DNA of 64,000 nt from an uncultured Actinomyces sp. GTDB lineage: Bacteria > Actinomycetota > Actinomycetes > Actinomycetales > Actinomycetaceae. Below the pieces are notes generated by a model that did no database searches, had not been told where the DNA came from, and saw only the letters and a list, made by a program, of their open reading frames with translations. The position numbers and the translations under genes are program-made. The stretch lies in the NCBI GenBank assembly GCA_900545825.1, contig URAS01000003.1:135360-199359 (forward strand). Direction: 5' to 3'. Positions 1-8,447 of this stretch are shown in pieces. How positions within the stretch are numbered: the first letter of the stretch is position 1; every line of letters begins with the position of its first letter.

Positions 1-304
1 GGCACACCGCGTAGGTGCCGAATCCGGCGAACAGCGTCGACCCGTAGGCGATGCCGACGGTGATGAGCAGCCATTTGCCGGCGCCCGCGCCCAGGTCGGC
101 GAGGGCGGGAGCGACGAGGCCGACGATGATGAGGGGCACGCAGAACGAAAGGAACTTGCCGAAGACGTCGTTAAACGTCGCGAACGGGACGATCGCCCAG
201 CTGGGCAGGACGAGGCCCAACAGGGCGCCCGCTACGATCGCCACGAGTACCCAGAACAGAAGGGTCCTCATGAAGGCCGGCCACGATGAGGTGCGGTGAG
301 ACAT
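1..304 (-). CDS. Dicarboxylate/amino acid:cation symporter, N-terminal part (cut by window edge)
   Basis: Reading leftwards from an ATG at 302-304, about 101 codons stay open to the window edge. The protein starts MSHRTSSWPAFMRTLLFWVL, continues with a hydrophobic helix and then FNDVFGKFLSFCVPLIIVGL followed by APALADLG. This is the start of the DAACS/SLC1 family (GltP, SstT, DctA), whose early helices carry an 'F..llK..i.PLi' pattern. Such proteins sit in the inner membrane and import C4-dicarboxylates or acidic or neutral amino acids with Na+ or H+. An AAGAAAG ribosome-binding site lies just before the ATG. The gene follows hisD by 29 bases on the same strand and may be co-transcribed with it. 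Substrate cannot be told from this fragment. Confidence 0.72.
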   Translation of the reverse strand, partial: MSHRTSSWPAFMRTLLFWVLVAIVAGALLGLVLPSWAIVPFATFNDVFGKFLSFCVPLIIVGLVAPALADLGAGAGKWLLITVGIAYGSTLFAGFGTYAVC

Positions 305-333
305 GATGATTCTTTCTTGATGGGGAGAGGTGC

Positions 334-1635
334 CTAGCGGCATTGCGCCGACTCGCCGTGAGCCGGCAGGTCTTCACATTGGGCGAGGGCGACGAGGTCG
401 GGGGTGACCTGGGCCAAGGCCTCGCGCGAATAGGTGATCTGTTGGACGGGCTTGATGAACGCCATGACGTTGAGCCCCGCGGCGTAGCGTGCCGTCCCGG
501 ACGTCGGGAGGACGTGGTTCGATCCGGCCACGTAGTCGCCCAGCGGGACCGGCGAATAGGGGCCGACGAAGATCGCGCCCGCGTTGGTGATCCGCCGCGC
601 GATGCCCTCGGCGTCGGCGGTCTGGATTTCCAGGTGCTCGGCGGCGTAGGCGTTGGCGACCTGGACGGCCTGGTCGATGTCGCGGACGAGGAGGACGCCC
701 GACTGGGGTCCTGTCAGCGCCTGGCGGATCCGCTCGGTGTGGCGGGTCGCCTGGGCCCGCTGGGACACCTGGTCGTCGACCGCCGTGGCCAGGTCCTCGG
801 AGTCGGTGATGAGCACCGACGCGGCCGCCGGGTCGTGTTCGGCCTGCGAGACGAGGTCGGCGGCGACGAAGGTCGGGTTGGCCTGGGCGTCGGCGATGAT
901 CGCGATCTCGGTCGTCCCGGCCTCGGCGTCGATCCCGCACACCGAACGGGCCAGCCGCTTCGCCGCGGCGACGTAGATGTTGCCGGGGCCCGTGATGACG
1001 TCGACCGGCCGGCACGGGCACTCGCCCTCGACACCGTAGGCGAGCATGGCGATCGCCTGGGCGCCACCGACGGCGTAGACCTCTTCCACCCCCAACAGGG
1101 CGCAGGCCGCGGCGATCGTCGGGTGGATCTGGCCGCCGAATTCCTTCTGCGGCGGCGTGACGAGGGCGATTTCGCGCACACCCGCCACCTGGGCGGCGAC
1201 GACGTTCATGACGACGCTCGACGGATAGACGGCCAGGCCGCCGGGCACGTAGAGGCCGACGCGGCCAACCGGAACCCACCGCTGGGTCACGAATCCGCCG
1301 GGAACAATTTCGGTCGTCTTCTCGCTGGGCAGCTGGGCCTCGTGGCCCTGGCGGTTGTGGGCGATCGAGGTCTCGAGGCCGTGCCGCACGTCGGCAGGCA
1401 GCTCGTCGAGAGACTGCTGGAGGTAGGCCGGGTCGACGGCCAGGTGCTCGGGCACCCGCCCATCAAACTTCAATGACCAGCGCTCCACCGCGTCGGCCCC
1501 ATGCTCGCGGACGTCCTCCATAATCGGGCGCACGATGTCGATCGCCCGGTCAAGGTCGATCGTCGCGCGCGGCAAATAGTCGGACAGGTCGGTCGCAGAC
1601 GGATCGAGGCCACGCAGGTCACTGACGTTAAGCAT
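334..1635 (-). CDS. hisD: Histidinol dehydrogenase
   Basis: 433 residues. HisD carries out the last two steps of histidine synthesis, oxidising L-histidinol to L-histidine with 2 NAD+ in the cytoplasm. Visible family motifs are VDVITGPGNIYVAAAKR, the zinc-site segment SQAEHDP, the catalytic-histidine region YAAEHLEI and the C-terminal PLGDYVAGSNHVLPT. AEAGTTEIAIIAD replaces the more familiar AGPSE loop, which is usual in actinobacteria. I chose ATG at 1635 (protein start MLNVSDLRG) over the in-frame GTG at 1641 because it fits the family start and has a TAGGAT hexamer exactly six bases before it. No other his gene is visible; the rest of the operon may lie beyond the left edge after the symporter, or elsewhere. 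Confidence 0.95.
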   Translation of the reverse strand: MLNVSDLRGLDPSATDLSDYLPRATIDLDRAIDIVRPIMEDVREHGADAVERWSLKFDGRVPEHLAVDPAYLQQSLDELPADVRHGLETSIAHNRQGHEAQLPSEKTTEIVPGGFVTQRWVPVGRVGLYVPGGLAVYPSSVVMNVVAAQVAGVREIALVTPPQKEFGGQIHPTIAAACALLGVEEVYAVGGAQAIAMLAYGVEGECPCRPVDVITGPGNIYVAAAKRLARSVCGIDAEAGTTEIAIIADAQANPTFVAADLVSQAEHDPAAASVLITDSEDLATAVDDQVSQRAQATRHTERIRQALTGPQSGVLLVRDIDQAVQVANAYAAEHLEIQTADAEGIARRITNAGAIFVGPYSPVPLGDYVAGSNHVLPTSGTARYAAGLNVMAFIKPVQQITYSREALAQVTPDLVALAQCEDLPAHGESAQCR

Positions 1636-1641
1636 GCCCAC

Positions 1642-1647
1642 ATCCTA
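1642..1647 (-). promoter_or_regulatory. Candidate -10 hexamer of a leaderless hisD transcript
   Basis: On the minus strand TAGGAT lies six bases before the hisD ATG. Transcription from it would start at or next to the start codon. No clear -35 hexamer is seen. An AGGA within the same bases could instead serve as a ribosome-binding site. Confidence 0.4.
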
Positions 1648-1695
1648 AAGGACCCGCGCAGCAGGCCCGACGCCGGTCCGCGCGTCAAGACGCGT

Positions 1696-1701
1696 TAGCA
1701 T
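1696..1701 (+). promoter_or_regulatory. Candidate -10 hexamer of a leaderless S4-protein transcript
   Basis: TAGCAT ends six bases before the ATG at 1708 and there is no Shine-Dalgarno sequence, the layout expected of a leaderless actinobacterial mRNA. Confidence 0.4.
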
Positions 1702-1707
1702 CGAATC

Positions 1708-1941
1708 ATGGACCAGACGCTTTCGATTCCCGTGCGCTGCCCCATCAAGCTGGGTCAGTTCATCAAGCTGTCCGGCATCGTCGAGGACGGCGCCGAGGCT
1801 GCCCTCGCCATTGCCGGCGGGCACGTCCTCGTCAACGGGGAGCCCGAGACGCGGCGCGGCCACCGCCTGGTCGGCGACGAGGACGTCCGGGTCGTCATGC
1901 CGGACGACAGCGTCTGTCGCCTGGTGATCGAGCAGGTTTAG
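1708..1941 (+). CDS. Small RNA-binding S4-domain protein (YbcJ/RlbA-like)
   Basis: 77 residues that are essentially one S4 fold: IKLGQFIKLSGIVEDGAEA, then the conserved GHVLVNGEPETRRGHRL loop and a final strand. Free-standing S4 proteins bind structured RNA and many are tied to ribosome assembly, but the target of this one is unknown. The length is normal for the family. It runs divergently from hisD (72 bases between the starts) and convergently into the FurA-like gene: its TAG and the TAA of that gene overlap, sharing four bases (1938-1941). No Shine-Dalgarno is visible. Confidence 0.85.
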   Translation: MDQTLSIPVRCPIKLGQFIKLSGIVEDGAEAALAIAGGHVLVNGEPETRRGHRLVGDEDVRVVMPDDSVCRLVIEQV

Positions 1942-2414
1942 GCGCCCGCGGCCGTCGGCGTCGGCTCCACGCCCGACGTTTCTGCTTCGGCGGCCACGCA
2001 GTCGGGGCACAGCCCCCAGTAGATGACCTCGGCCTGCTGGATCCGCCACGTCTGGGCAATATCTTGGGCCTGCAGGCACGGGGCCGCCCCCACGGCACAC
2101 TCGACGTCGACCACGCGCCCGCACCGTGTACACACGGCGTGGTGGTGATTGTCGCCCCGGTTGATCTCGTAGCGCGCCCGACAGCCGGCCGGCTCGAACC
2201 GGCGCAGGACCCCGCGGGTCGTCAGCGTGTTGACGGCGTCGTAGATCGCCTGGCCCGAGATCGAGCCCAGCCGGTCACGCACCTCGGTGCGGATCTGGTC
2301 GGCGTCGGAGTGCTCGAGCTCGTCGATTACCCGCAGCACGGCCAGCCGGGCGGCGGTCACGCGCAACCCGGCTCCCCGCAACATGTCGGTGTAACGATCA
2401 GCCATCACCGCCAT
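1938..2414 (-). CDS. furA: Fur-family regulator, FurA/PerR-like (peroxide or iron sensing)
   Basis: 158 residues from ATG 2414 (MAVMADRYTDMLR); ATG 2405 is an equally possible start. The N-terminal winged helix (LRVTAARLAVLRVI ... SGQAIYDAVNTL) is followed by the metal-binding half: GDNHHHAVCTRCG, then GLCPDC at the C-terminus. The two CxxC pairs form the structural zinc site and the His cluster is the regulatory metal site. The segments DCAVG/ECAVGAAPCL and AEVIYWGLCPDC resemble mycobacterial FurA, which represses katG and itself. Here no catalase gene is adjacent. It lies 48 bases downstream of dnaE, and that gap holds a 25-base palindrome likely to be its own operator. It could equally be a PerR or Mur type; the sequence alone does not decide. 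Confidence 0.82.
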   Translation of the reverse strand: MAVMADRYTDMLRGAGLRVTAARLAVLRVIDELEHSDADQIRTEVRDRLGSISGQAIYDAVNTLTTRGVLRRFEPAGCRARYEINRGDNHHHAVCTRCGRVVDVECAVGAAPCLQAQDIAQTWRIQQAEVIYWGLCPDCVAAEAETSGVEPTPTAAGA

Positions 2415-2422
2415 TGTCGCCA

Positions 2423-2447
2423 CAACACTTGAGCAAATCAAGTTTTG
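2423..2447 (-). promoter_or_regulatory. 25-base imperfect palindrome, candidate Fur-family operator
   Basis: On the minus strand CAAAACTTGA and TCAAGTGTTG flank a five-base centre, a ten-base inverted repeat with one mismatch. It is AT-rich in a GC-rich setting, ends eight bases before the regulator's ATG and lies in the short dnaE-fur gap. It has no T-run, so a terminator is less likely. Autoregulation by the adjacent Fur protein is inferred. Confidence 0.55.
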
Positions 2448-2462
2448 GGGCGGCTCGGCGAT

Positions 2463-5400
2463 TCACGCGTCCAGGCAGCTGCGACCCAACAGGGCCTTGA
2501 CCTCGGAATACAGGCTGCCTTCGGTGTTGACCCGCAATTCGTCGGCCAGCTGGACGGTCGTCACCTTGCCGGGCGAGGTCAGTCGCATCCGCACGGGCTG
2601 TGACCCCGGGTGATTGCGGAGGATGTCCCCCAGCTGCTCGGCGACCTCGCGGGTGCAGCGCTCGGAGCGGACGGTGAGGACGAGCGGGCCGTTCGATCCC
2701 ATGGCGATGTTCGGCACCGTCAACTCCTGGGCGATGACCGACGCGCCGCCGTCCTCGCTGAGCTTGACGCGCCCCCCGATCGAGACGATCGCGTCCTCGG
2801 CGATGTAGTCGCAGAACGTGTCGTACGAGGCCGGGAAGAACGTCACCTCGATCGACCCCGAGAGATCCTCGAGGGTGACGATCGCCATCGGCGAGCCCGT
2901 CTTCTTTGTCACCTTGCGCTCGACCGCGCAGATGAGGCCGCATAGCTTGACCGACGCCCCGTCCGTGACGGCACCGTCGTCGGCGAGCAGCTCGGCGACC
3001 TCGTGGTCGGAGTTGCGACCGATGACGTATTCGAGGCCGCTCAACGGGTGGTCGGAGACGTAGAGGCCGAGCATTTCGCGTTCGAAGCCCAGCTTCTCTT
3101 TCTTGTCCCACTCCGGCAGGTCGGGGATGTCGATCGAAAACGCCTGGGCGTCCTCGCCCTCGAACGCGCCGAAGAGGTCGAACTGGCCGACCGCCTCGTT
3201 CCGCTTGAGGCCGACGACCGAGTTCACCGCCTCCTCGTGGCGCGACATGAGGGCCCGGCGGGAATCACCGAGCGAGTCGAAGGCGCCCGCCTTGATGAGT
3301 GACTCGATCGTCCGGCGGTTACACACCGACTGGGGCACCTTGTTGAGGAAGTCGCTGAACGACGTGAAGGGGCCCTTTTCCTCGCGCGTCGCGATGATCG
3401 CATCGACGACGTTGGCGCCGACGTTGCGGATCGCCGAGAAGCCGAAACGGATCGACTGGCCGACCGGCGAGAAGTTCGCCTGCGAGAGGTTGACGTCGGG
3501 GACGTAGACGTCGATGTCCATGCGGCGGCACTCGCGCAGGTAGTTGGCCAGTTTGTCGCGTTGCGACCCCGTCGAGGTGAGGAGGGCCGCCATGTATTCG
3601 GCCGGGTAGTTCGCTTTGAGGTAGGCCGTCCAGTACGAGACGAGGCCGTAGGCCGCCGAGTGCGACTTGTTGAACGCGTAGGACGAGAAGGGGACGAGGA
3701 TTTCCCACAGGGTCGTCACGGCGTCCTCGGGATACCCGTTTTTCAGCATGCCCGCCTTGAACGTGGCGAACTGCTTGTCCATCTCTTTCTTTTTCTTCTT
3801 GCCCATGGCGCGGCGCAGGAGGTCGGCCTCGCCCAGCGTGTAGCCGGCGAGCTTCTGGGCGATCGCCATGACCTGTTCCTGGTAGACGATGAGGCCGTAG
3901 GTCTCGGCCAGCACCTCCTGGAGGGGCTCCTCCAAGGCCGGGTGGATGGGCACGATCTCTTGGCGCCCATTCTTGCGCAACGCGTAATTCGTGTGCGACT
4001 GGGCGCCCATGGGCCCGGGCCGGTAGAGGGCGCCGACGGCCGAAATGTCGGAGAACGCCGTGGGCCGCATCGTCCGCAGCAGCTGCCGCATGCCCGACCC
4101 ATCGAGCTGGAACACGCCCAGCGTGTCGCCGCGTGAGAGCAGATCGTACGTCGCCTTATCGTCCAGGGGCACGCTCTCGAGGTCGAGCGGCGGCTTGTTG
4201 TTGGCGACGATGTTCTCTTGGGCGTCCGAGATCACCGTGAGGTTGCGCAGGCCGAGGAAGTCCATCTTCAGCAGGCCCAGCGTCTCGCACGTCGGGTAAT
4301 CGAACTGGGTGATCGTCGCGCCGTCTTTGGGCCGACGCATCATGGGGATGATGTCGGTCAACGTGTGCGACGACATGATGACGGCGCACGCGTGGACGCC
4401 CCACTGTCGGGTGAGGCCCTCGAGTTCCTTCGCGAGGTTGACGACCGGACCGATCTCGCCCTGGTTTTCGGCACAATACTGCCGGAACTCCTCGGCCTCC
4501 TTGTAGCGGGGATCCTCGGGGTTGAACATGCCCGACACGCTCATATCTTTGCCCTGGATCGCCTTCGGCATCTTCTTCGTCAGGATTTCGCCGACCGAAT
4601 AGGGCTTCGAGAGGATTCGGGTCGAGTCTTTGAGGGCCTGCTTCGCCTTGATCGTCCCGTAGGTGACGACCTGCGAGACCTTGTCGGCGCCGTAGCGTTC
4701 GGTCACGTACTCGATGACTTCGTCGCGCCGGCGTTCGTCGAAGTCGACGTCGAAGTCGGGCATCGAAACGCGCTCGGGATTGAGGAATCGCTCGAACATG
4801 AGGCCGTAGTCGAGCGGGTTGAGTTCGGTGATGCCCATGGCGTAGGCGACCATCGAGCCCGCACCGGAGCCACGGCCCGGCCCCACGCGGATCCCCTGGG
4901 ATTTCGCCCAGTTGATGTAGTCGGCGACGACGAGGAAGTAGCCAGGGAACCGCATCTTCTCGATGATTTCGCACTCGTAGGTCGCCTGATCGCGCTCGCG
5001 CTGCGGCACCCCGTTGGGGAAGCGCTTATTGAGGCCACGCTCGACCTCTTTGATGAACCACGACGTCTCGTCCTCGCCCTCGGGCAGCGGATACTGCGGC
5101 ATGTACGAGGCACCGTCCTTCACCGTATGGAAGGTGACGTCGCACTGCTCGGCGACCCGCAGGGTGTTGCGGCAGGCCTCGGGCAGCTCGTCGAACAGCC
5201 GATACATGTCCTCGGCGGGGCGGAGGAAGTAGCCCGACCCGTCGAACTTGAAGCGGTCGGGATCGGCCAGCCTAGCGCCCGAGTTGATGCACAGGAGGGC
5301 GTCCTGCGTCGGCTGGTCGGCCTCGGTCACGTAGTGCGAGTCGTTCGTCGCCAGCAGGGGCGCGCCCAGGTGCTTGGCGAGGTCGAGCAGCTCGGTCCGC

Positions 5401-6014
5401 ACACGCCGCTCGATCTCGAGGCCATGATCCATGAGTTCGACGTAGAAGTAGTCCTTGCCGAAGATGTCTTGGAGCTCTTCGGCGCAGCGGCGGGCCTCGT
5501 CGAACTGGCCGAGCCGCATGCGGGTCTGGACCTCGCCCGACGGGCATCCCGTCGTCCCGATGAGGCCCTTGCCGTACGTCTCGAGGAGGTCACGGTCGGC
5601 GCGGGGCCACTTCCCCATCTGGCCGTCGAGGCTGGCCTGCGACCCCAGGCGGAAGAGGTTGTGCATGCCCTCACTCGTCCGCGCCAGCAGGGTCATGTGG
5701 GTGTAGGCGCCGCGCGCCGAGACGTCGTCAGCCGCCTGGGACTCGTCACCCCACCGCACACGCGAGCGGTCGAAGCGCGAGGTCCCCGGGGTCACATAGG
5801 CCTCAAGCCCGATAATCGGCTTGATTCCGGCGTCCTTGCACGCCGAATAGAACTCGTAGGCCCCAAACAGGTAGCCGTGGTCGGTGATCGCCAGCGCCTG
5901 CTGGCCCAGCCGTTGGGCCTCGGCGACGAGCTTCGAAATCTTTGCCGCACCGTCGAGCATCGAATAGTCGGTGTGGACGTGGAGGTGGACAAAATCCTGC
6001 GGCGCGAAACTCAT
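2463..6014 (-). CDS. dnaE: DNA polymerase III alpha subunit (replicative polymerase)
   Basis: 1183 residues, full length for DnaE1. The protein opens with the PHP domain (HLHVHTDYSMLDGA and AITDHGYLFGAYEF), which in many actinobacteria is the built-in metal-dependent proofreading exonuclease. The C-family polymerase palm follows, with GPGRGSGAGSMVAYAMGIT and the catalytic acidic motif PDFDVDFDERRRDEV. The fingers and thumb, a helix-hairpin-helix region and an OB-fold (GSIEVTFFPASYD) come after. It synthesises both strands at the fork with the sliding clamp. The ATG at 6014 is preceded by TAGGAT six bases upstream, inside the stop codon of the pseudouridine synthase gene, so it may have its own leaderless transcript as well as readthrough from lspA-rluA. 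Confidence 0.97.
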   Translation of the reverse strand: MSFAPQDFVHLHVHTDYSMLDGAAKISKLVAEAQRLGQQALAITDHGYLFGAYEFYSACKDAGIKPIIGLEAYVTPGTSRFDRSRVRWGDESQAADDVSARGAYTHMTLLARTSEGMHNLFRLGSQASLDGQMGKWPRADRDLLETYGKGLIGTTGCPSGEVQTRMRLGQFDEARRCAEELQDIFGKDYFYVELMDHGLEIERRVRTELLDLAKHLGAPLLATNDSHYVTEADQPTQDALLCINSGARLADPDRFKFDGSGYFLRPAEDMYRLFDELPEACRNTLRVAEQCDVTFHTVKDGASYMPQYPLPEGEDETSWFIKEVERGLNKRFPNGVPQRERDQATYECEIIEKMRFPGYFLVVADYINWAKSQGIRVGPGRGSGAGSMVAYAMGITELNPLDYGLMFERFLNPERVSMPDFDVDFDERRRDEVIEYVTERYGADKVSQVVTYGTIKAKQALKDSTRILSKPYSVGEILTKKMPKAIQGKDMSVSGMFNPEDPRYKEAEEFRQYCAENQGEIGPVVNLAKELEGLTRQWGVHACAVIMSSHTLTDIIPMMRRPKDGATITQFDYPTCETLGLLKMDFLGLRNLTVISDAQENIVANNKPPLDLESVPLDDKATYDLLSRGDTLGVFQLDGSGMRQLLRTMRPTAFSDISAVGALYRPGPMGAQSHTNYALRKNGRQEIVPIHPALEEPLQEVLAETYGLIVYQEQVMAIAQKLAGYTLGEADLLRRAMGKKKKKEMDKQFATFKAGMLKNGYPEDAVTTLWEILVPFSSYAFNKSHSAAYGLVSYWTAYLKANYPAEYMAALLTSTGSQRDKLANYLRECRRMDIDVYVPDVNLSQANFSPVGQSIRFGFSAIRNVGANVVDAIIATREEKGPFTSFSDFLNKVPQSVCNRRTIESLIKAGAFDSLGDSRRALMSRHEEAVNSVVGLKRNEAVGQFDLFGAFEGEDAQAFSIDIPDLPEWDKKEKLGFEREMLGLYVSDHPLSGLEYVIGRNSDHEVAELLADDGAVTDGASVKLCGLICAVERKVTKKTGSPMAIVTLEDLSGSIEVTFFPASYDTFCDYIAEDAIVSIGGRVKLSEDGGASVIAQELTVPNIAMGSNGPLVLTVRSERCTREVAEQLGDILRNHPGSQPVRMRLTSPGKVTTVQLADELRVNTEGSLYSEVKALLGRSCLDA

Positions 6015-6020
6015 GCCTCG

Positions 6021-6026
6021 ATCCTA
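6021..6026 (-). promoter_or_regulatory. Candidate -10 hexamer of a leaderless dnaE transcript
   Basis: TAGGAT on the minus strand lies six bases before the dnaE ATG and overlaps the TAG stop of the upstream gene. There is no Shine-Dalgarno for dnaE. Confidence 0.4.
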
Positions 6027-6950
6027 AGCGTCCCCGCTGACACTGTTGCGCGCGCGTTCGAGGGCCTCGACGAGGTCGGCCGTATATGGCGCCTCAACAG
6101 TGATGTCCTGGCGGGTCCGCGGATGGCAAAATGTGAGCTTCGTCGCATGGAGCCACTGGCGGGTGAGCCCCAGCTCCGCCGCGACCGTCGGGTCGCCGCC
6201 GTACGTGGGGTCGCCGACGATCGGATGGTGGATCGCCTGCATGTGAACGCGGATCTGGTGGGTGCGCCCCGTCTCGAGCTCGATCTCGAGCAGCGTCGCC
6301 CCGGGCAGGACCTCGACCGTGCGGTAGTGGGTGATCGCCGGCTTGCCCCCATAGACGACGCCCATCTTGAAGTCGCGCGAAGGATGCCGCCCGATCGGCG
6401 CGTCGATCGTTCCCATCGTCGGGTCCGGGTAGCCGTGGACGAGGGCGTGATAGGTCTTACTCACCCGCCGGTGCCGAAAGTCGTTCTTCAGCCGGGCGTA
6501 CGCCAGCTCGGTCTTCGCGACGACCATCGCGCCCGTCGTCGCCGCGTCGAGGCGGTGGACGATCCCCGTCCGTTCCGGCGGACCCGAAGTGGAGACGCGG
6601 TGGCCCGCGGCCAGCAGGGCGCCGATCACCGTCGGGCCCGTCCAGCCGGGCCCGGTGTGTGCGGCCATGCCGACGGGTTTGTTGACGACGACCAGCTCGT
6701 CGTCCTCGTAGAGGATCGGCAGGTCGGAGGGCGTCTCGAGGCTCTGCTCCCCCGGCGGGGGCAGCCGGACGGCCACGACGTCGCCGTCCTCGAGTTTGCG
6801 GGCCTTGGCGCGCGAGGACCCGTTGACGCGGGCGTTCCCCTCACCAATCAGGCCGGCCGCCTGCGAGCGGGAAATCCCGAACAGCCGCGACAGCCCGACG
6901 TCGACGCGCTCGCCCACGAGAGAGGGCGGGACCTCAACCTGCTCCCACAT
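6024..6950 (-). CDS. RluA-family 23S rRNA/tRNA pseudouridine synthase
   Basis: 308 residues. An N-terminal S4 RNA-binding domain (RVDVGLSRLFGISRSQAAGLI, GNARVNGSS) precedes the RluA catalytic domain. The active-site aspartate is in HRLDAATTGAMVVAK, near the middle of the protein, and the later ETGRTHQIRVHMQAIHHPI and GDPTYGG motifs are typical. The family converts uridines in the large-subunit rRNA (RluD type) or tRNA to pseudouridine. This is the lspA-rluD gene pair found in many bacteria: lspA ends three bases before this start. Which uridines it modifies cannot be read from sequence. Confidence 0.93.
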   Translation of the reverse strand: MWEQVEVPPSLVGERVDVGLSRLFGISRSQAAGLIGEGNARVNGSSRAKARKLEDGDVVAVRLPPPGEQSLETPSDLPILYEDDELVVVNKPVGMAAHTGPGWTGPTVIGALLAAGHRVSTSGPPERTGIVHRLDAATTGAMVVAKTELAYARLKNDFRHRRVSKTYHALVHGYPDPTMGTIDAPIGRHPSRDFKMGVVYGGKPAITHYRTVEVLPGATLLEIELETGRTHQIRVHMQAIHHPIVGDPTYGGDPTVAAELGLTRQWLHATKLTFCHPRTRQDITVEAPYTADLVEALERARNSVSGDA

Positions 6951-6953
6951 GCC

Positions 6954-7466
6954 CTACTGCGACCTCCGCTTCGCCGTCCCATCAAGTGGCACGCCAAGAA
7001 AGGTCAACACGACAACCCCGACGACGGCAAGGACGATGGCGATGTCGGCGACGTTGCCGATAAACCAGTTGTTGTAGTTGATGAAGTCGACGACGTGGCC
7101 CTGGCCAAACGCCGGCGGCTGGATCAGCCGATCAACGAGGTTCCCAGCCGCCCCACCGACCAGCAGGCCGAGGACGACGTACCACCAGCGCCTCGTCACC
7201 TGCGGGGAAATGCAGGCGACCGCAACGACGACGACCGTCGCGATAACCGTGAAGACCCAGGTCGACGAGGCCGCGAAGGAAAACGCCGCGCCGGCGTTAC
7301 GGACCAGCTGGAGCGACAAGAGGTTGCCCACCAGATGATGCTGGACTCCCGGATTCAGCCAGGCGAGCGCCGCCGCCTTGGTGACCTGGTCGAGGGCGAC
7401 GGTGGGGAGGCCGACAGCCCCAAAAATATAGGCGAAACCACACCACGACCTGCGGCTCTCGGTCAT
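6954..7466 (-). CDS. lspA: Lipoprotein signal peptidase (signal peptidase II)
   Basis: 170 residues with four hydrophobic helices. It cleaves the signal peptide of lipoproteins after lipid attachment, in the cytoplasmic membrane. The two catalytic aspartates are visible in GGAAGNLVDRL and in NVADIAIVLAV, and the NAGAAFSFA motif is also present. It is followed directly by the pseudouridine synthase gene, a common pairing. Upstream, a strong hairpin separates it from divIVA. The GGGGGTGAC just before its ATG can act as ribosome-binding site. Confidence 0.95.
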   Translation of the reverse strand: MTESRRSWCGFAYIFGAVGLPTVALDQVTKAAALAWLNPGVQHHLVGNLLSLQLVRNAGAAFSFAASSTWVFTVIATVVVVAVACISPQVTRRWWYVVLGLLVGGAAGNLVDRLIQPPAFGQGHVVDFINYNNWFIGNVADIAIVLAVVGVVVLTFLGVPLDGTAKRRSQ

Positions 7467-7495
7467 GTCACCCCCTTGATGGTTCGTACGGGCAC

Positions 7496-7535
7496 GAGAA
7501 AGGCGCGCGCGTACGGTTCGCCGTACACGCGCGCC
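7496..7535 (-). terminator. Rho-independent terminator after divIVA
   Basis: Minus-strand hairpin with 15-base arms (7502-7516 and 7521-7535, one G-T wobble) and a CGAA tetraloop, followed by TTTCTCG. It starts 12 bases beyond the divIVA stop, so it would end the division transcript before lspA, at least partly. Confidence 0.8.
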
Positions 7536-7546
7536 TTGCTCACCAC

Positions 7547-8239
7547 TTAGTTAGCGGCCCCTGCGTCGACGGAAGAAATAAGCGACTCCAGGTGCGTACG
7601 GATCTGGGCGCGGTATTCGCGCTCGAACTGCTTGAGGTCGTCGACCTTGCCCTCGAGCTCGGTGCGCTCGGACTCGAGCTTATCGAGGACGCGCGTGCGC
7701 TCGTCGTTCGCCTCGCGGACGATCTGCTCGCCCTGGGCGCGGGCCTCGGTGACGATCCGGTTGCCCTCTTCCTCGCCGTCGCGGACGTATTCGTCGTGGA
7801 CGCGCTGAGCCATCGCCAGCATCGAGGATGCCTCTTCGGTGCCCGAGGTCGACGGAACCGCAGCAGGCGCCTGCTCCTGGCGGCGGCGCGCCGTCTCCTG
7901 GGCGTCGGCGAGCTCCGAGTGAGCCTGGGCCAGATCCGACTGGGCCTGCTCGTTCTCGGCCTCGAGCTGGTTGATGCGCTCGTGCGCGGCCTCGAGCTCG
8001 GCCTTCAGCTGGGCCTCGAACTCGCTGTTACCAGCGCCCTCGCCAGCGGCCACAACCGGGGCGGGAGCAGGAGCCGCCGGGGCCTCGCCACCCGCGCGCT
8101 CCTCGAGGGTCTGAATGGTGAACACCACCTGGTCGAGGAACTCGTCGACTTCATCCTGGTCGTAGCCCTCGCGGAACTTCGTCGGCGTGAACGTCTTGTA
8201 GTGGACGTCATCGGCGCTCAACAGCGGCATGTCAGTCAT
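7547..8239 (-). CDS. divIVA: DivIVA/Wag31 polar growth and septum-site scaffold
   Basis: 230 residues. The N-terminal membrane-binding and dimer domain reads MPLLSADDVHYKTFTPTKFR followed by EGYDQDEVDEFLDQVV, which is the DivIVA signature. After a flexible Ala/Pro/Gly linker comes a long coiled coil (LKAELEAAHERINQLEAE and onwards) and a second one near the C-terminus. In actinobacteria DivIVA marks negatively curved membrane at poles and septa and directs peptidoglycan synthesis there. AGGAAGAG before ATG 8239 is the ribosome-binding site. It sits at the end of the division cluster after yggT and is followed by a strong terminator. Confidence 0.96.
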   Translation of the reverse strand: MTDMPLLSADDVHYKTFTPTKFREGYDQDEVDEFLDQVVFTIQTLEERAGGEAPAAPAPAPVVAAGEGAGNSEFEAQLKAELEAAHERINQLEAENEQAQSDLAQAHSELADAQETARRRQEQAPAAVPSTSGTEEASSMLAMAQRVHDEYVRDGEEEGNRIVTEARAQGEQIVREANDERTRVLDKLESERTELEGKVDDLKQFEREYRAQIRTHLESLISSVDAGAAN

Positions 8240-8314
8240 CTCAAGCTCTTCCTTTTAGTGATGCGACGGGGGGCCCGCCACAGTGTTGGCATCCGTTCTC
8301 CAGACCGTCCTCTT

Positions 8315-8388
8315 AGTCTATCCGCTTTTCCTTCGACAGGATATAGCGTGAGGCCGCAAGGCAGACCCGGGTCATCGGGACCAGTCTA
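8315..8388 (-). promoter_or_regulatory. Two TAGACT -10-like hexamers upstream of divIVA
   Basis: The 208-base gap between yggT and divIVA has the sequence TAGACT twice on the minus strand, at 8383-8388 and 8315-8320. Both fit the actinobacterial TANNNT -10 pattern, but I see no good -35 at 16-18 bases. The size of the gap within an otherwise tight cluster supports a separate divIVA promoter. Confidence 0.35.
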
Positions 8389-8447
8389 CCCGATAATCAC
8401 GTTTGCACCACGTTCACCGTTCACCACATGATTAACATCGGTCACAG

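Noticed and set aside
880..960. The unusual AGTTE loop in HisD as a lost motif
   Set aside because: Actinobacterial HisD proteins normally have this variant, so it is not a defect.
4218..7550. A 1110-codon open frame on the plus strand opposite dnaE, the pseudouridine synthase and lspA
   Set aside because: Its translation is Arg/Asp/Val-rich with no domain, and it runs antisense to three well-conserved genes. Long antisense frames are expected in GC-rich coding DNA.
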